A program made the translations under genes and the position numbers. Below are positions 47,416 through 58,964 of a stretch of 64,000 bases of DNA, one piece after another; within the stretch, counting starts at the first letter, position 1; each line of letters starts with the position of its first letter. The DNA comes from Pythium myriotylum. Lineage: Eukaryota > Oomycota > Peronosporomycetes > Pythiales > Pythiaceae. A model generated the notes under the pieces. That model was not told the DNA's origin, did not search any database, and saw only the letters and a list, made by a program, of their open reading frames with translations. The DNA lies in the NCBI GenBank assembly GCA_023091665.1, contig JALJCQ010000015.1, positions 682,001 to 746,000 of the forward strand. The letters run 5' to 3'.

Positions 47416-48627
47416 TCACGCAGCAATGCCTTCCTGTTCTCGCTGCTTGGAGATGAGGTTGTGGTGGGCGCGGCAGTAGCCGGCCTTGACCTGACCGTTC
47501 TTGGTGCAGTTCTGGTAGCGGCAGCGGCGCGCACCGCCGTGCATCTTGCAGAGACCCTTCCACTGCGCCGACTTGGTGCATCCCTCAATGGTGCAGCGGC
47601 GACCTCCGCCGTGGAGCACGCAGTGGCCTCCGCCCTGGTCGCTGGTCGTGCAGCCAGGCGTCATGCATCGTCGGCCGCCGCCGTGGGCCTTGCAGAGGCC
47701 ACGCGAGCGGATGCCCTTGCTGCAGCCTTCGACGCGGCAGAGACGCGGGGCGGACTCGCCACGGCGCTTGCGCTTGCCGGTGGTCGAGTTGGCGTTGGCG
47801 TCGCCCGAGTGCACCTCCGAGTCGGACGGGGTCGTATGCTCCGAAGGCGTGGTGACAGCCGAGGACTGGCGAGCCAGGTGCATGCCCGGGTGCGAGCTGT
47901 GGTGGTGGTGCATGGGCGCCGAGGCGGCGAGCACGGCCGAGACGAAGGGCGTCGAGTACTGCGAGTGCTGCGGCGGGTGGTGCGGGTGCTGGTGGTGGAA
48001 GCCGCCGAGGTGCGCGCGCGGGTACTGCGGCGTCGTGAGCGCCTCCTGGAGCATGCGGGCCTCGTAGAGCTCCTCGTCGACGTTGTGTCCGTTGTTGACG
48101 TTCGAGACCGTGGGCGGCACGACGAGGTGGCGCAGCGGCAGCGGGTCGATGGCGATGCCCATCGAGTCGGTCGAGGGCTTGCCGTACGAGGACTCGGCGT
48201 GCTGGTGGTGGCCGTGGTGGTGGCCGTGGTGGTCCTCCGGGTACCACTGCGAGTCGGCGCCGTAGTAGCCGTCGCGCGGGTGGTCGTGGTAGCCGCCGTG
48301 CCCGTACGAGTTGTACTCGGAGGCGTAGCTGGACTCGTAGCGCTGGCTCTGCTCGGCGTTCGTGGGCGTCGAGTCGAGCGAGCGCGAGTGGCGCGGCGAG
48401 GGCAGCGCGTAGGAGCTCGGGAGGTGCGCGCCGGCGGCCGAGGGCGGCGGCGCGTGGCGCGAGTGGTGGTGGTGCCACGAGGGCGGCTGCCACTGGCTGT
48501 TCATGGCGGCGCTGAGTGGACGGGCGGCGGCGGAGCTGGCGGTCGCGTGGAGGGGCTTGTCGGTCGGCGCGGCGTTGCTGTCGGCGACGAGGAAGAGGAA
48601 CGAGATGTCGCTGTCGACTTGCAACAT
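47416..48627 (-). CDS. WRKY19-type tandem zinc-finger protein, 403 aa
   Basis: Paralogue of the gene at 41401. Four C-x4-C-x9/10-C-x2-H fingers (CRVEGC...CKAH, CMTPGC...CVLH, CTIEGC...CKMH, CRYQNC...CRAH) follow a basic GKRKRRG patch. The N-terminus is rich in His, Tyr, Ser and Pro, with His runs (EDHHGHHHGHHQHAE). It shares with its paralogue a helix containing RMLQExLxTP and a Ser/Thr-Pro stretch before the fingers (TTPSDSEVHSGD versus STPHSEVSSCDS). Probable nuclear regulator. The first in-frame ATG is at 48627; an ATG at 48504 (MNSQWQPPSW) is a good alternative start giving 362 aa. Confidence 0.78.
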   Translation of the reverse strand: MLQVDSDISFLFLVADSNAAPTDKPLHATASSAAARPLSAAMNSQWQPPSWHHHHSRHAPPPSAAGAHLPSSYALPSPRHSRSLDSTPTNAEQSQRYESSYASEYNSYGHGGYHDHPRDGYYGADSQWYPEDHHGHHHGHHQHAESSYGKPSTDSMGIAIDPLPLRHLVVPPTVSNVNNGHNVDEELYEARMLQEALTTPQYPRAHLGGFHHQHPHHPPQHSQYSTPFVSAVLAASAPMHHHHSSHPGMHLARQSSAVTTPSEHTTPSDSEVHSGDANANSTTGKRKRRGESAPRLCRVEGCSKGIRSRGLCKAHGGGRRCMTPGCTTSDQGGGHCVLHGGGRRCTIEGCTKSAQWKGLCKMHGGARRCRYQNCTKNGQVKAGYCRAHHNLISKQREQEGIAA

Positions 48628-51600
48628 CCACACTAAAGCCACGCGGCGGTTGACGAGTCGAGCGGAAAGTGGATCACTTGGACGAGAGGAAGAGTGGACA
48701 GCCGCAGGCGGTGAGAGCGACTGCGAGTCTCGACGTGACTAAGAGTCGCTTGCGGGCGGCTCTGGAAAAATAGGAATGGCCAAGTGTGGAAGAACGGAGA
48801 CGTCTGCGGCGGCGGGTGACAAGTTGGTCACCTCGGAGAGCGCCTCTTCCATCCCCTTTGGCAAAGACCCGGCTTGATACGGTACGGAGGCGATCTGGGA
48901 AATTCGCACGGCTCTCGGCCTGGTCGAGCCGCCCAGCTGGACCGCGCGCCCGGGAGGCGCTGTTTACCCGGCGTGATGTTTGTGAAGGGGCCATCCAGCC
49001 AGTCAGTCGCATGGCGCCCGACTCGCGCGCGAGACTCACCCATCGGCGGGGGCGAGCTCCACCGCAAAAGGGCAGGTGGGGGGGGGGCGAAAAGGGGCGA
49101 TAAGGGGAGAAAACCCCCACGGGAGGATGACGGCACGAACCGACCCGGTGTTGACGGCAAAAATAACCAACAACTAAATAAAGATTCGTTCGATTTATTT
49201 CTTGGGGTGCTCTTATTTCGTTGGTGGGTTTGTTGTGTTGGGGATCTTATTCATCGGAGGGGGCGGTGGCTCTTCTTGCCGTTTGTTTCTTTTGAAAAAC
49301 TCGCGACAAAACGGGCGGTGGAGTGTGGCGGAAGGCTGTTTGTTGATCGGTTTGGAGAGGGTCTGCTCGGTGACTCGAAACGGGGAAATCCCATTGCCGC
49401 TCGCTCCAACAACTAGGAGGCAGCTGGCGCGGGGCTTTTTTGGTCCGCGGCGCCGTTCACTTGAGTTTTGTATACGCGGACCCGAACCGGACAACCGAGC
49501 AAACTTACCCACGCCGCTCGCCGAGGGTTCACGAAGCGAGGCGTTTGCAGAGTGGGAGAACCACTGCGACACCATGGCCGGTCTCTACGCGTCTGGTTTC
49601 TGAAAAAGATTGGGGGCGTCGCCAACAGCTGCGACCCGCTGTTAGGTAATTTATCTGCGCCGTTTGCGTTAGTTTTTCGCGGATGGCCGGGCTTTGTCCA
49701 TTACCAAGTGGCTCTTCTCTTTTCATTTCGGGTGTTTTCTGTTGGGGTCTACGAAAAGAGAGATCGGCGAAAACACGGCCATGCGACCGACGCCGTTGAT
49801 GCACCGCCGGGGAGTGACCAGCGAGTCCATGATGCAAGCAGAGCTGACTACGATTCCGCCCGACAGGCGTGGATAGTGAAAACCTGTTGGACTACCGGGT
49901 AGACGAATGAAAGGACCATCTTGTGAGCTAGAATAGACCACGTGGAAGAGGCACGGTGGCGAACGGCTCGAGCCTGGGTGAGGTTACACGAAGAAGAGAG
50001 GAAGTTAAGGACCCTGCCGGGCCGGCAGGGTCTTGATCTTTGTCGAGGGGCTGCCAAAGTATTTGGAAATAGACTCATTGTTTTGTATTTGAATAGAACT
50101 GGAGCGAAAACCTATCTTCCCATCGGTGGATGAGAAAAAAATACCATCATCATGCTGAGCGAGACCGACGGTCTCACGTGCGGTGGGTGAGTTTCTTCGA
50201 CGGTCGTACCTTGACGCAATTTCTCGCCAGATATTGGTGGGTTCTGCCAGAACGTAACCCTACGCTTGAGTGGCGTGGCCATGTGTCTGCCACAACGACG
50301 GCGCAGAGACGGACTCGAGAGGTTGCGGCTTGCCCCGAGAGGAAGTTATCATCCATGCTGAAAATCATCCTCCTCCTCTGCAAAACCAACGAAAGAGCCA
50401 GTTTGTTGACATGAATATGAGGGCCGAGAGTTGTTCAGCCAATCGGATCCGGGATCTTCACTTGAGCGGGACACTTCAACGAAACGATCGAGATCAGGTT
50501 GGACCTGCAATCTTCCGTCGCAGTGATCTCATTTGACGTGGGGCCAGATTCCCAGAACCAGTGTGCCATCAGGCTTTGCTGAGACCGTGAGCGATCCGCA
50601 TGGCTCGCTCAATGTACTAAACCGAGGACCAATAAATACCTACCGTACTGTACCGTGAATCAACCCACGCGCAGCGTTACTTCGAGGGCTGAGCATGAAG
50701 CAAATGAGGCTGCGTCACTCGACCAGGTCGATGCGTGGAGATCCCTCACCCAAAGAACGGGAAGCACGCGATCTCAGACAAGGTTGCTGATATTAACTCG
50801 CTTCGCCCATTACTATCGGCTCGAGGCGTTCCCAACACGAAACGGCAGACCCGAAGATCGGGTGCCACCCGCATTTGTCATCCAGGATCTCGATTATGGG
50901 CGGAGTTTACTCCACGGGGAAAGCCTCTCGTGGCTCGGAATGAACTTTGGCCTTTCGACCCCAGAGAGAGGTGGAAAACCCCACAAGTGGGATGCTGAAG
51001 TTGAAATTCGGTTAGGATTAACCCCGGCGCGACGACACCCGGGAGGGTTGTGGATAGGCGAGAGACTGGAAGTCCACTGAAATGGTCCTTTGTCCCAGAC
51101 TTCGGAGAGGAACCGGAGTAATGAGCCACTTGTTGGGAACTTTGTGGTTCTTGAGGCTAGGACACGCCAAGATCGGCGCCGTCTCTTATCTAAGACACGG
51201 CGTTCGAGTACACCGAGTCGTCACCCACCGATAAGGCTGCGGATAGGCGGCTGGAGGGGGTCCACTTGGCGTCGCTATGCATGGCTGCGGTTGACTCACA
51301 TGAGAAAACTCCTGCTCCCGCCCAAGCAAACTCAACGGATCTTCTCGGAATCCTCAGGCCGCTGAACTGACCACCATGAGGCAGGGAATGAAGCATAAAT
51401 ATGGATGAATACCACAATTGACGTGCAGAGGACAAACCTATGGCAGACTCAACACACTTTCGTAGAGGGCAATCAAGTCGAGTGGACTGCAGGTACAGTA
51501 CCGAACATATCTCTCGCTATTACGCAACGTCTGATCGCGTCCTGAACGCGATCTATTGCGTGATGATACCGCACAAGGTGCTGATCATCCAGGTGAGGCG

Positions 51601-52105
51601 AACGTCGCGGCGGCGCCGGACTTGCGACGACGCGCGAGCCAGCACTCAGCGCTGGATGTTGGGCCTCGTGGCCACGGCCTCTACTGTATGAGCGTTGTTG
51701 GAGAACCTGGCCACTACAAGTTCTAGTCATCGCACCTACGAAATCTGGGGTCCTGGCGCCGTGGCCCCACCAAGAGCTCTGATCGGAGCACCGTACGTAC
51801 CGGTACATTGCAAGGGAGTCCCATGCAACGTACGTACCGTACTGGCAATGTACAGTACAAGATCCCTTGACGGTCTGGTCAACTTGATCAGATCTCTCTG
51901 AGTTGAAGTTGAAAGCCTGGTCAAACGAGACTCGAGTAGGGGCTTCTATTAAAATTAAGCCCACTATTCAGAGCGTAACCCTCTCAGGCTCTAAAACCGG
52001 TATTTCTTCAGTATTCCGTGGTTAACAGAATATGTCGGTTTTAATAGAATCTCTTCCTCACCGCGCCATTTTTCGCGGGGACCTTTTGAACAGCTCACCG
52101 CCACC
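48628..52105. other. Intergenic, no gene supported
   Basis: About 3.5 kb, the largest gap. Small ORFs occur in all frames with no recognisable domain. It contains a 10-G run (49078-49087), a GC-rich 21-bp palindrome (50011-50031) and a patch of repeated GTAC motifs (about 51790-51860). The last 150 bp should be the condensin promoter, including the CGGTTTTAATAGAA 14-mer at 52036. Confidence 0.4.
50011..50031. repeat. Perfect 10-bp stem palindrome
   Basis: ACCCTGCCGG, one G, then CCGGCAGGGT, a GC-rich hairpin with almost no loop, followed by TCTTGATCTTTGT. It may be a transcript end structure, but there is no adjacent gene to terminate. Confidence 0.5.
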
Positions 52106-55100
52106 ATGGGCGACGACGTCGTCGAGTGGACGCTCTCACTGCGCGAGATCTTCCAGGACGCGCTGCTCGAGGCCATCGAAGAGTCGCAGTTCCACGCGCC
52201 CAAGCAGCCCGCCGGTCGCGGAGCCGCCGCCGACGCGGCCGCCGACGAAGAGACCCGCGAGCGCGACGAGCGCGCGCTGGAGCCGGCCGTGCGCCGCCTC
52301 GAGCAGCTCTACCGCGCCGAAGTGGGCGACGGCGATGCGCTCGCGGAGGAGCACTTTGCGCTTTTCTTGGAGGAGATGTGGATCGCACTCGGCCGTGTGC
52401 TGGTGGCGCCCAAGCTGCACGTGGTCACGGTCGGCACGATCGCGACGCTCGTGGGCTTGTTCCTGCGCCTGCCGAGCGTACGGCCAGCCGGAGATGGTCA
52501 AGATGCCGCGGACGCGAGCGAGCCAATGCAAGCGGAGGAGAAGAGCAAGAGCGAGCTGCGCGCGGAGCTGCTCAGCCGGCTCATCGAAGCGACCAAAGTG
52601 GACGACAAGAACGTGCGGCTGCGCGCGTGTCAGATGCTCAAGCTCATCTTGAACAAGCTCGAGTATATTGAGTGCGTGGGCTAGCATCTCAAGAGACTGC
52701 GCTGTGGATGCTTACGGATGTTGTGGTTTGCACAGAGAGGAGACGTTTGGGCGTTTGCGGAAGGCTATGATACCGCGCGCCAATGACAAGCTCGCGGTGG
52801 TGCGCATTCAGTCTGTCTACGTGCTCAAGCGACTCCAAGATAGCGAAGATCCTGCAGACGAGGCCACGGCGGAGCTTGTACGACTAATGGTGTCGGACCC
52901 GAGCAAGTACGTTGCGGACGAGTCCTCTGGTGGCGATGCTTGCAGTGATGGTCGTGGTCCCTTTTGCGTAGGGATGTTCGCAAGATCGCTCTCCAGAATG
53001 TCGCTGTCACCAAAGTAACCTACAGAGATCTCGTCATTCGGATCCGAGACGTTAGCGACGAGGTTCGAGTCGCAGCGTTCAACGTGTTCCGTGATGCAGT
53101 GCAATTCAAGGACATTCCCATCAACGATCGTGCCCAGCTGCTCGACCAGGGATTACAGGATCGTTCTGTTGCTGTGCGCTCTGCCTGCGAGCAAATGCTC
53201 GTGGACCGTTGGCTTCCGGACAACAACTATTCACCGTCGAGATTGTTACGTGCCCTCGACGTCGAGCACTTCGCCACCCTCTGCACGAAAGTATCGAAGC
53301 TCCTGATCAAGTACCACATCTCGAACCATCCTCTCGAGCCTGTGCTACCTTGCGTCTCGGTAACTGACTTGCTGACGCTGCAAAGCGATTCCGACTCGTT
53401 CGCTTCCGACGTCAAAGAAGCGCTAGACGGACCTAGTGTCTTCTTTTGGCGAGAGCAGTGCGTTTACTTCCAGGACGAGAAAGATGAAGAGAAATTGGCG
53501 GGACTTTTACCATCAATATCTGATTACATCAAGGTTCTTGCATTCGCAGGCGCGATCGGGGGAGAGGATATGATGTTCGTAATGCAGCAGCTTCTTGCTC
53601 TCGGCCGCTCACTTGACTTCCAAGATGAGTATGGTCGGCGTATGCTGATCGAGGCGCTCCGTAAGTGGTGTTTCTAACCGTTTGCGATGCTGGGCACTAA
53701 CACAACAATTTTATGAAGGCAAGCTCCTCGGTGACACTTCGCTCGATGCACGACTCACGTCAGGTGTTATGGAGCTGATGGCGAATATCTACGCCGTCGG
53801 CCATGCCCAAAATGACTTCGTTCGCGTCGTAGCGGAGATCATGTCGGACTTGTACGACCCAATGGATGCCGAACGCACGGACCGAGACGACGACCCACCT
53901 GCTGGTGGGATGACAGAGGAAGAACTTGAAGCAGCCACGCGACGTTTTGAGGAGCTCGAGGCCCGATTGGACAGCCTTGAGTATGAATCCGATGAATATT
54001 TGGTGGTGCAGAAGGAGATGGAAGAGCTTGAAAAAATGCTCCAAGACCCGAAGGTTCTAGCCTGGTTGCGATGTCTCGAGATTCTCTCCCAACTGCTGAA
54101 ACTCACCAACTACAACCTCAAGCACCCTGTGATCTCTGGTGTCGGTCGGTACATTCTTCCATCAATCGAGAGCGACATCCCCGCAATAAGAGAGACTGGA
54201 ATGGAGTGTTTGGGCTTGTTCTGTCTGCTGGATCGCCGAGTTGCCGAGCGGCATCTAATCGTCTTTTGGCGAGCTCTTAACACTGCAGATGAGGAACGAG
54301 AGGTCAAGATGAACTGCATTCGCGCAATCATGGATATGGTCTTCAGCTTCGCCAACCTTACTCCACAAGTGATCGTCTCCCCTGAAGTTAAATCTGAACC
54401 TGCTCAAGACAACAATGATGATGACGCTGAGCGCAGCGAAGAGGCTCCAGCTATAACTACCGAAACCCTCGAGCTCAAGACAGTTTTCATGGGACTTGCT
54501 CAGCTAGCAGCAGCATCTCATGATGATCTTGACGTTCAGGCGACGATTGTTGAAGGCTTCGCCAAGCTGTTCTTGATGCACCGTGTGAGGTATCCGCCGG
54601 TGCTTGCGTTTTTACTCGAGACATTTTTCAGCCCCCGACTTCAAAAGGTTCAGCTGTTAAGTGAGCACGGGTACCAGGCACGCGCGCTACAACTCATGAG
54701 CGTCTTTTTTCCAACTTTTGTGAAGGCCTCGACCACAAACTGCTCGCTGTTTGAAGAAGCGTCAATCTATCTTATTCAGAAGAGCATCGAACAGCATGAA
54801 CCCAACGATGACGCGCGCATCGCTCTGAACCAGCTTGATCTCGTCACGTGTAGCAAGTACATTCTTCACTTGCTAAGCCACTCAGACGATCCTCCTGAAG
54901 CAGCACTCAAGAAATCGGACGGTGACGATGGCCGGCCAACCGATAAAGCTATGTCGTCAATCAATCAGCGCTGCGCACACCACAACCGTGTCGCAATCAA
55001 CATGTGCGTCGAAGTCCTTGCCTTGGAAGAAATCCGGTCTGGCACACCCAAGATTGATGCGACTGAGCTCGACGCTCGACAGAAGCTGCTGGCCAAGCTA

Positions 55101-55772
55101 CTCGTCCTCGCAGACGGAATTTCGGCAGTGGAACCTCGCTCTGCATTGCTTTTGCTGGCCCTCTTGAAGGAAGTCACTGCAAAATGTTTTGGTTCCCAGC
55201 GCGCCGTTGCCAAAAGTCTAGAGTTGCTTCACAAGCGGCTGGCTGCTTCGTACGCGCTTGGTCGCCGACAACTCGGCAATTCGGCGGCGGGGGAGCAGGT
55301 CATGGAACAGGATGAGGTTTGGGCCAAAGAACGCGTCGAGGAGAGAGCGAAGGTTTTGCGGACTGCTATCAAAGAGTGCTCAACGAGTCGCAAGAAAGTT
55401 CGTCGCTCGTCAGCCAGCGCGAATCGCTCCACGGCGACCGGGCGGCGATCTTCAGCACGTGATGAGTCGGATGATGAATCGTCCGAGTTCGACTCGGACG
55501 CGTCTAGCTCCGACGAGGGTAGCGGAGAAGACATGGAGGAAGAGGAGACCAACGCCGAGAAGCCGGCACCGCAGCGCCGGTCTTCACGGCAGAGCACATC
55601 TCAAGCCGTCACTCGGATGCGAGCAATGAAGATCGCGCTTGATGATGAGGATTCGGAAGACGAAGAGGAGGAAGACGAAGAAGATGAAAGCGGTGATGAC
55701 AATGACGAAGAGGCCGAGGGCGAATCCGACGCAGAGAAAGCCGAGGAAGAAGAAGAGGAGGCGGACAAGTGA
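52106..55772 (+). CDS. NCAPG: Condensin complex subunit 3 (CAP-G), 4 exons, about 1159 aa
   Basis: Exons 52106-52671, 52736-52906, 52972-53660, 53719-55772 (3480 nt, phases 2, 2, 1). HEAT repeats run along the protein. Landmarks are RACQMLKLILNKL, MIPRANDKLAVVRIQSVYVLKRLQD, VRIQ/VSDPS and RIRDVSDEVRVAAF, followed by the conserved C-terminal Cnd3 region (TSGVMELMANIYA, LQDPKVLAWLRCLEILSQLL). This pattern is typical of the condensin I HAWK subunit, which binds DNA with CAP-H and helps compact mitotic chromosomes. The C-terminus is extremely acidic and Ser-rich, interrupted by a basic stretch (SRKKVRRSSASANRS), as in other CAP-G proteins, and is probably phosphorylated. It is convergent with the phosphatase gene 176 bp away. 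Confidence 0.85.
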
Positions 55773-55948
55773 TCGGTGAGGATTAGTGCATTGGGAAAAC
55801 ATGATGAGTTAGTTTTTACGTGTTCCAGCCCCCTGTGACGTCTGAGCGCTTCTCCGCAAGACTGCTGTGCCTTGTAGATTCACGGCAGGGGCTCACGGCA
55901 GCGGCTCGTTTCAGTTTCATTACATCTCCGAGCGGTCACGTCGTAATA

Positions 55949-56752
55949 TTACTGTTCGGTGAGCTCCTTGTCGTGTGCTGCGCTTACCAACGCCTCTCTC
56001 TCGTCCAGGAGCTGCTTCTCGAACGCTCGAAGTTGCACAAGGAAGCCGCTATTGGGCTTCACTTGTGGGCGGACGCTCTTGATTTGTTCAAGCGCTGCGT
56101 CCATGCTCATCTGACGACGGGCCATCAAGAACGCGACGACCATACTCGCTGACCGACTACGTCCGACGAAACAGTGAACCAGCACGCGACCGCCTCCAGA
56201 GATCGCCCTGCGTGTGTGGAGCTCCACGTATGAGCTCGAGTCTGCCCAGTACCAAGGCATCAGTTGTCGCACCGGTCGATGAAAGCGATTCCCTCAGGAA
56301 GGACGTCGTCGAGCCGCGAACTTGGCAAATCAGCCAACGGCAAACGAAGAGACTCGAATTGATCTGGAAACCTGCGTAGCAACTCTCTCAGCTTGGATTG
56401 AAAAAGGCAGAAGAAGCTCTGGTAGAAATCGTACAAGAGAGGAAGACTCGAGGCGACGCACAGCACGTGCGTGATCCCTGCAGCTTTCAGCGCCTCCGCG
56501 TTGGACGCCGCACCGAGCGAGCCAATGTAAAGCCCAGGGACGACGAGGATCTGCTCAATGGGAATGATGACCACTGGGTCAGTGACGCCACCAATGGTCG
56601 TGAGGTCTCAACTGCGGACACGAAACCGGGAGGTTGTCGTAGTTCTCGAAGCGCTTCACCATCAGCAGCTCGCGGAACTTGCGGAAGGTCGACGGCCGCG
56701 ACGATTGATCTGCTCTGTCAGCGCGGTCGCCGCAATTCTCGTCCGTCTCCAT
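55949..56752 (-). CDS. Dual-specificity protein phosphatase, 4 exons, about 200 aa
   Basis: Exons 56752-56627, 56553-56435, 56371-56273, 56207-55949 (603 nt, phases 0, 2, 2). The joined protein reads PGLYIGSLGAASN, ITHVLCVASS, LRLPLADLPSS with the general-acid Asp, and then the active-site loop VHCFVGRSRSAS (HCxxGxxRS), with nucleophile Cys and Arg intact. It ends with SVRPQVKPNSGFLVQL, usual for small atypical DSPs. It removes phosphate from Ser/Thr/Tyr, often on MAP kinases. The second intron is 63 nt with no stop in frame, so unspliced reading remains open. The first exon and its GTTTCG donor are the least certain part. It is divergent from the next gene, with 152 bp between starts. Confidence 0.72.
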
Positions 56753-56904
56753 CGTCGCCAATGTTGCTGATCCCATCACCAGACCACAAGATCGAGTCTC
56801 GCGGTGATGCGTCAACAACTCTTTGTGCGGGTGTGGTTAGTCTCACAGGTTCTGCCGCATCAGTACGTACGGCCTCCGTTGGGCGATCTTGAAGAGCCCC
56901 CAGG

Positions 56905-57467
56905 ATGCCCCTTGCGCTCGGCTCGCTCGTGTGGGAGAAATGGCGAAGCGACTGGTACATGGGGCAGGTCGTGGCTGTTGAAGAAGAGGACGATGACGCA
57001 AGAGGCGACGGGGAAACCGATCACAACGTAGTGCGAAAGGTGACTCGCGTCCGGATCCACATCCACGGCGAGCCGGAGACGCGCGACAAGTGGTACGAGC
57101 CGACGAGTGCCAACCTCATTGAGCTCGTTCAAGTCGACACGAAAGAAACGGCCATCGGCACGTTCCCACAAGCCGGAGACACGGTGGAGCTGCTCGTGAT
57201 GGATGAGCCGCTCGCACGTGCGTCGCCACGCGAGCTCGCCCTTCTCACGGGAGTCGTGCACCGCGTTTGTCCGGCTCGTGACGCATCCATCGTCGACATG
57301 GAAGACCCATTGAGCAGCTCGGTCGATGCGAGGCGACGCGTCTGCGTTAGCAATGGATACGTGAGTGCCCCCACTCCCACGCGGGATTAGTCCACGTGAA
57401 ACTAACGAGCGCTCGTGTGCCTCTCTCTCTCACACACTTTCAGATTCGTGTCATGCTACCGAAATGA
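56905..57467 (+). CDS. Small Tudor/chromo-barrel-like protein, 2 exons, about 159 aa
   Basis: Exons 56905-57360 and 57444-57467; the second encodes only IRVMLPK and the stop (480 nt, phase 0). The start GSLVWEKWRSDWYMGQVVAV, then RVRIHIHGEPETRDKWYEP, has the aromatic/acidic layout of Tudor or chromo-barrel (Tudor-knot) domains, which bind methylated lysine or arginine. A second, less clear beta-rich part follows (GDTVELLVMDEP...GVVHRVCPARDASI...RRRVCVSNGY). A chromatin or RNA-associated reader role is an inference. The donor GTGAGT and a pyrimidine-rich CACACTTTCAG acceptor support the short last exon. Confidence 0.65.
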
Positions 57468-57834
57468 TCACTGGCGCCGTCGTGCAGCGAGAAGATCGTC
57501 GAGGCTTTTCTTCTCTCTCACCAGTAGAGCTGGGGCGTTTGTGTCTACCAAAAGAACGCATCTCCTCTGCTCCCATGGGAGTCCGTGCACGTAGAAAGGC
57601 CTCTGCCTCGTTAGCACTACAGGTACGCCCATCCACTCGGCGAGCCTCCGCATCCAACTCCGTCGATGGTCTCATTTGCCCCCAGGGGCACCTCGAGGTC
57701 GTCACTCCGACGACCCACTGTTGCCCAAAATCGCACTTAAGTGGATTTGTTACGAACCGATATAAGAACCTCGTTACATATGCCCTCGTCAGCCGGTCGG
57801 CTTTTTCGAGACGACCATGAGCTGCTGAGGAGCG
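57468..57834. other. Intergenic, promoter of the SPIN90-like gene
   Basis: About 370 bp without a supported gene. It contains the 3' flank of the Tudor-like gene and the promoter of the next one, both on the plus strand. Confidence 0.5.
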
Positions 57835-58964
57835 ATGGTGTGGAAGGGGCTCATCGACTCGCCGCCGGACCAGAGCGAGACGCTGCGGCGCCTCCAGGAG
57901 ATCGAGGCCGTGCTGCAGGTCTGTCGCGACGGCGGCGACTGGGAGGTCGCGCTGCACGCCGACCACGACGCCATGCTCCACGAGCTCTGGGAGCTGCTGC
58001 TCGACGTCGTCTGCTCGCCGCTCTGGCTGCGGATCCGCGCCGCCGAGCTGCTCAACGTCTGCTTCACGCTGCGCAACGAGTACTTGCGCATCGACCGCTC
58101 GCAGGCCACGTGGCTGCGGTCCATCGTGAGCTCGTCCTGCCAGATCCTCGACGAGCTTGACCCGCGCTCGCAGGCGCAGGCCACCGACCTCTTTCACTGG
58201 ATGGTCTTCCTCGAGCACTTGCTCTTCGCGACGCAGGACTCGCAGCTCTTCCACCGCGCCGTCTTCCAGCACGCCACCTACGCGAGCCTGCTCACGAAGA
58301 TGGTCAAGTTGCTCGGCAAGAGCTCGACGCAGCTCTTTGCCGCGACCACGATCTGCCTCGCGGCGTTCCACCGCCATGAGCTTCAAGCGCTGGAAGGAAC
58401 GAAACAAGACGACAAGCCACGCACGTCGGTGCTCCTGGACGTCGTGCTCAATGACACGGCCGAGCGAGAAGGCATCGAACACGTCGGCGGCGCGCTGCTC
58501 CACGTCATCAACTCGTGTGGGTACCCGTGTCCGGAATACCGACTGAGTCCGCTACAAGACGCCATTCAGGTGAGCTGTTCAGCTTTGCGAAGTCTTTCGA
58601 GAGTAGCTGTGGCATTCTAACGGGTGATTTTTGTGGTAACTAGCTTTTGGTGGACATTCTATTGCACGACAAGGTCTCCAAGGTCGTCTACATCAACGAC
58701 TTCAAGGTGTTGATCGATATTCTGTTGCGTGAGTGCACCGATCTGCCGCTCGAGGACGATTTGCGCACGTCGTACCTCATCCTGCTGGACGTAGCGATCT
58801 CGTCGCCGCTGTATCTGGACGCACAAAGGTATCGCAAAAGTGAGGTGTTGAAAATGCTAGAAGAATTGCTGGTCTCCGGAATGGCAGAGGACTCGGCGGT
58901 CCCCGATGAAGTCACCCATCTTGTTAACCGTATCCTTATTGACCGCATTGACCGACTAGATTGA
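57835..58964 (+). CDS. SPIN90/Ldb17-like leucine-rich domain protein, 2 exons, about 351 aa
   Basis: Exons 57835-58569 and 58644-58964, phase 0 (1056 nt). The protein is all-helical. The C-terminal part LLVDILLHDKVSKVVYINDFKVLIDILLREC...LRTSYLILLDVAISSPLY matches the signature of the SPIN90/Ldb17 leucine-rich domain (the yeast/animal VYYIND-KVLIDI block). In other organisms these proteins bind and activate Arp2/3 complex to nucleate linear actin filaments and help endocytosis. Unlike animal SPIN90 there is no SH3 domain. Family assignment rests on this block and overall helical length. Confidence 0.7.

Noticed and set aside
47461..48636. 391-codon plus-strand ORF opposite the second zinc-finger gene
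   Set aside because: Val/Arg/Gly-rich shadow of a His/Ser/Tyr-rich coding region; no domain.
50655..51080. 141-codon plus-strand ORF in the 3.5-kb gap
   Set aside because: No recognisable domain and competing frames of similar length.
51780..51860. Cluster of GTAC-containing palindromes as possible transposon end
   Set aside because: Motifs are short and no terminal repeats, target duplication or transposase are nearby.
56372..56434. Treating the phosphatase segment LYDFYQSFF... as coding
   Set aside because: It is bounded by GTACGA and CGCAG with a pyrimidine tract, and removal restores the family's strand-to-acid-loop spacing; kept only as a possible retained intron.
57451..58503. 350-codon minus-strand ORF over the SPIN90-like gene
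   Set aside because: Shadow ORF; the plus strand has the recognisable domain and a good splice junction.
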